DNA of 64,000 nt from Paenibacillus albiflavus (GTDB lineage: Bacteria > Bacillota > Bacilli > Paenibacillales > NBRC-103111), in contig NZ_SKFG01000001.1 of the NCBI RefSeq assembly GCF_004344915.1, forward strand, positions 186,001-250,000, written 5' to 3'. Position numbers and translations under genes: made by a program. Below are positions 61,653 through 64,000 of the stretch, piece after piece. Every line of letters starts with the position of its first letter. Within the stretch, counting starts at the first letter, position 1. Under the pieces are notes generated by a model. The model was given only the letters and a program-made list of their open reading frames with translations. It was not told the origin of the DNA and searched no databases.

Positions 61653-62768
61653 ATGAGAGATCCACGTTTACAAGTGTTTGCCAAAAACATTATCAACTAC
61701 TCCGTTAAATTGCAGCCAGGAGAGAATGTTCTAATTGATTTTATCGGCATAAAGGATGCTGAACTCCTTAAATGTTTTATTGAAGAAGCACATAAAGCAG
61801 GTGGTCATGCATTCGTCGACATCAAAGATCCAGCAGTAACTCGTGCCATCATGAAGACAGGTACCAAAGAGCTATTTGAAAGAATGGCTGATCTTGAATT
61901 AAACCGCATGAAACAAATGCATGCTTACATAGGTGTTCGCGGTGGCGAGAATATCACTGAAACATCCGATGTATCCGAAGAGCAAACCAAACTATACAGC
62001 CAAACATATTCACGTCCTGTAACAGATCAAAGAGTAAACCATACGAAGTGGTGCGTGATGCGTTATCCTAGCCCTTCAATGGCTCAACAAGCAAATACAA
62101 GCACAGAAGCATTCGAAGACTTCTACTTTAACGTTTGCAACCTAGATTATAGCAAAATGGCTAAAGCAATGGACCCACTAGTTGAATTGATGCAAAAAAC
62201 AGATCGTGTTCGTCTCGTTTCACCTGGAACAGATCTATCCTTCTCCATTAAAGGTATTCCAGCAATCAAATGCTGTGGATTACGCAACATTCCGGATGGC
62301 GAGGTGTATACGGCGCCAGTAATTGATTCCGTTAATGGCGTATTATCCTACAACTGCCCAACGGTATATCAAGGCACATCTTTTGAAAATGTAGTCTTGC
62401 GCTTTGAGAACGGTAAAATTGTTGAAGCAACTTCTAATAATACCAAACGTATCAACGATATTCTAGATGCAGATGAAGGCGCACGTTACATTGGTGAGTT
62501 CGCAATTGGTGTAAACCCTTATATCCTGCACCCGATGAAAGATACTCTATTCGATGAGAAAATCGCTGGATCTATCCATTTCACACCAGGTCAAGCCTAT
62601 GTAATCGCAGATAACGGCAACCGTTCCTCTGTTCACTGGGATATGGTTCTTATTCAGCGTCCTGAATACGGTGGAGGCGAAATGTACTTCGATGATGTAC
62701 TTGTTCGCAAAGACGGCCTATTCGTCATCCCAGAACTTGAGTGCCTAAATCCTGAGAATTTAAAATAA
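61653..62768 (+). CDS. Aminopeptidase, M29 family
   Basis: 371 aa from ATG 61653, with AAAGGAG about 11 bases upstream; the longer ORF adds 31 residues without an RBS. The protein matches the thermophilic-type M29 aminopeptidases (AmpS/PepS): VKLQPGENVLIDF, PSPSMAQQANTSTEAFEDFYFNVCNLDYSKM, GTDLSFSIKGIPAIKCCGLRNIPDGEVYTAPV, GEFAIGVNPYI and DNGNRSSVHWDMVLI supply the metal ligands. Cytoplasmic peptide breakdown. Ends at a strong terminator. Confidence 0.93.
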   Translation: MRDPRLQVFAKNIINYSVKLQPGENVLIDFIGIKDAELLKCFIEEAHKAGGHAFVDIKDPAVTRAIMKTGTKELFERMADLELNRMKQMHAYIGVRGGENITETSDVSEEQTKLYSQTYSRPVTDQRVNHTKWCVMRYPSPSMAQQANTSTEAFEDFYFNVCNLDYSKMAKAMDPLVELMQKTDRVRLVSPGTDLSFSIKGIPAIKCCGLRNIPDGEVYTAPVIDSVNGVLSYNCPTVYQGTSFENVVLRFENGKIVEATSNNTKRINDILDADEGARYIGEFAIGVNPYILHPMKDTLFDEKIAGSIHFTPGQAYVIADNGNRSSVHWDMVLIQRPEYGGGEMYFDDVLVRKDGLFVIPELECLNPENLK

Positions 62769-62799
62769 TTCTCTCACCAAAACTTCAATAATACGTAAT

Positions 62800-62837
62800 A
62801 AAGCAAGCTCCCGTTCGATCGGCGAGCTTGCTTTTTA
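62800..62837. terminator. Bidirectional terminator between aminopeptidase and glucokinase
   Basis: AAGCAAGCTC..CG and CG..GAGCTTGCTT arms followed by TTTTATTT on the plus strand; A-rich on the other side, so it serves both convergent genes. Confidence 0.9.
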
Positions 62838-62851
62838 TTTGGGTATGTAGA

Positions 62852-63814
62852 TTAGCTTAATCTGCTCTTAGCGTATGAAGCAGAGCCAATAACCCCGCCA
62901 TCATCGATCAATTGACCTGGAACAATCGTTAACTTATCCCAGTAAAATGAGATGACATTGTTCTTAATTTCTTCACGCATTGGAGCGAATAGCCTTTCAC
63001 CCGCTTGTGCTGCGCCTCCTCCGATTACGATGCAATCGGGGCTGAATAAGGTTACAACAGAAGCGAGAGCTTTCCCGAGCACTTTGCCTGTATGATTCAT
63101 AATTTCGATCGCAAGCTCATCGCCATCATCATAAGCTTTGGATACGTCTACAGCGGTAATTGCCGCTTGCGGGTCATTAACCAACTTCTGCTGCATAAGG
63201 CTCGCCCGACCAACAGCAAGAGCTTCTCTTGCTTGTCTTGCAATACCGTTCGCTGATGCGACTGTTTCTAAGCAGCCCTTCAAACCACATCCGCATGTAT
63301 GATGCTCTCCGTCCATTGGGATATGCCCTACTTCACCTGCCATGAAGCCTCCACCATAGAACAATTGACCGTGATCAACAAATGCACCTGCGATACCAGT
63401 ACCTAAAGTAATGCCGAATACACAATCATGACCCTGTGAAGCACCATTCATGGCTTCGCCATATACATACATGCGCACATCATTATCAATAAACACAGGC
63501 TTGCCAGTAAGCTCTTGTAATCTTGCTGCTACAGGATAGTCCTTCCATCCAAGATTAACGGCTAGCAGACATACACCGCGAATCGGATCAATGAATCCTG
63601 GTGACCCCATTCCGATTCCACGGAGATCATTCTTATCCACATGATTCAATTCTAATACTTCATCTACCATCTCAGCGATTTGGCTAAGTACGAACTCGCT
63701 GCCCTGATCCGCGCCAGTAGATCGTTTGATCTTGGATATTAACTTCATCTCATCATTCAATAAGCCAACTACAACATTCGTACCACCGAGATCAATTCCA
63801 ATCCAATGCTCCAT
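62852..63814 (-). CDS. glcK: ROK family glucokinase
   Basis: 320 aa. ATP site GIDLGGTNVVVGLL, ROK signature region with FIDNDVRMYVYGEAMNGASQGHDCVFGITLGTGIAGA, and the zinc motif GHIPMDGEHHTCGCGLKGCLETVAS. GKVLGKALASVVTLFSPDCIVIGGG closes the C-terminal domain. Phosphorylates glucose, feeding glycolysis. Start ATG 63814 with GAGGAG. The symbol follows Bacillus GlcK similarity; another hexose is possible. Confidence 0.92.
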   Translation of the reverse strand: MEHWIGIDLGGTNVVVGLLNDEMKLISKIKRSTGADQGSEFVLSQIAEMVDEVLELNHVDKNDLRGIGMGSPGFIDPIRGVCLLAVNLGWKDYPVAARLQELTGKPVFIDNDVRMYVYGEAMNGASQGHDCVFGITLGTGIAGAFVDHGQLFYGGGFMAGEVGHIPMDGEHHTCGCGLKGCLETVASANGIARQAREALAVGRASLMQQKLVNDPQAAITAVDVSKAYDDGDELAIEIMNHTGKVLGKALASVVTLFSPDCIVIGGGAAQAGERLFAPMREEIKNNVISFYWDKLTIVPGQLIDDGGVIGSASYAKSRLS

Positions 63815-64000
63815 CTAAGTCCACTCCTCTGCTACTCTCTTGTTTTAATCATCTATCTTATATTGTTCTTACTACTATAATCGGAAACTATTATACGAAT
63901 AATAAACTTATGCAGCAATATACAAGTTCATACCTCTATCAAATTAACTACTATGCGTTATATTCTGATCCGTTAGGCTAACTTTGGAAGAGACATATTT
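63815..64000. other. AT-rich region upstream of the glucokinase gene
   Basis: No gene or RNA motif was recognised in the final 186 bases. It should hold the promoter of the glucokinase gene, but no clear -35/-10 pair was picked. Confidence 0.4.

Overview
The window looks like chromosome of a low-GC, endospore-forming Bacillota, most likely Paenibacillaceae. Evidence is the genome style (AT-rich, strong GGAGG ribosome binding sites, many TTG/GTG starts, long intrinsic terminators), two YheC/YheD-type ATP-grasp genes, a XerS-like recombinase, an S-box riboswitch before metNIQ, ydaO-type c-di-AMP riboswitches and LexA, MntR and Fur boxes of Gram-positive type. No rRNA, tRNA, CRISPR array, prophage or insertion sequence was seen. 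The content is that of an ordinary chromosome arm rich in transport, envelope and stress functions.

Layout. 1-1.4 kb: a MerR regulator and an ABC ATPase cut by the window edge. 1.5-6.6 kb: a six-gene operon of lipid-related methyltransferase, double PAP2 protein, DedA protein, VanRS-like two-component system and a zincin-like protein. 6.7-10.6 kb: DinB protein and a Fur-boxed heme uptake operon ending in a HugZ-like gene. 10.8-13.0 kb: a second Fur-controlled gene of unknown function, and a TetR plus metallo-beta-lactamase-fold operon with two palindromic operators. 13.1-21.4 kb: the potassium region. A promoter and two c-di-AMP riboswitches in series precede an unknown Rossmann-like ORF, a 35-residue membrane peptide, kdpA, kdpB, kdpC and a protein made of two KdpD sensor modules with no kinase domain. 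21.6-30.4 kb: DinG-like helicase, MsrA-MsrB fusion, MOSC protein, lipoprotein, membrane M28 peptidase and ABC-F ATPase. 30.4-36.0 kb: a 56-residue cysteine-containing ORF, a globin-coupled chemoreceptor with a zinc-binding tail, and a two-gene 2-oxoacid:ferredoxin oxidoreductase. 36.3-43.7 kb: XerS, a TetR/RND efflux pair, low-molecular-weight phosphatase and a DHA2-type exporter. 43.9-51.3 kb: two YheC/D proteins, a GntR/ABC transporter operon and an amino acid permease. 51.4-54.3 kb: SAM riboswitch and metNIQ. 54.3-55.2 kb: a small gene with two LexA boxes facing tag. 55.2-59.1 kb: a manganese-type ABC transporter behind MntR-like and Fur-like boxes, and a 45-residue ORF. 59.4-63.8 kb: a helical protein, MFS exporter, unknown protein, M29 aminopeptidase and ROK glucokinase.

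The region most worth attention is the kdp locus. Potassium-pump expression seems to be set by two tandem c-di-AMP riboswitches rather than by KdpD/KdpE phosphorelay, while a duplicated, kinase-less KdpD sensor is kept at the end of the operon. Other leads are the envelope operon with its double PAP2 protein and zincin, the LexA-boxed 76-residue gene beside tag, and a Fur-controlled CxxCx5C protein whose real start lies well inside the longest ORF. Many start codons below were moved inward from the longest ORF on the basis of ribosome binding sites and, in several cases, promoters or terminators that overlap the longer version.
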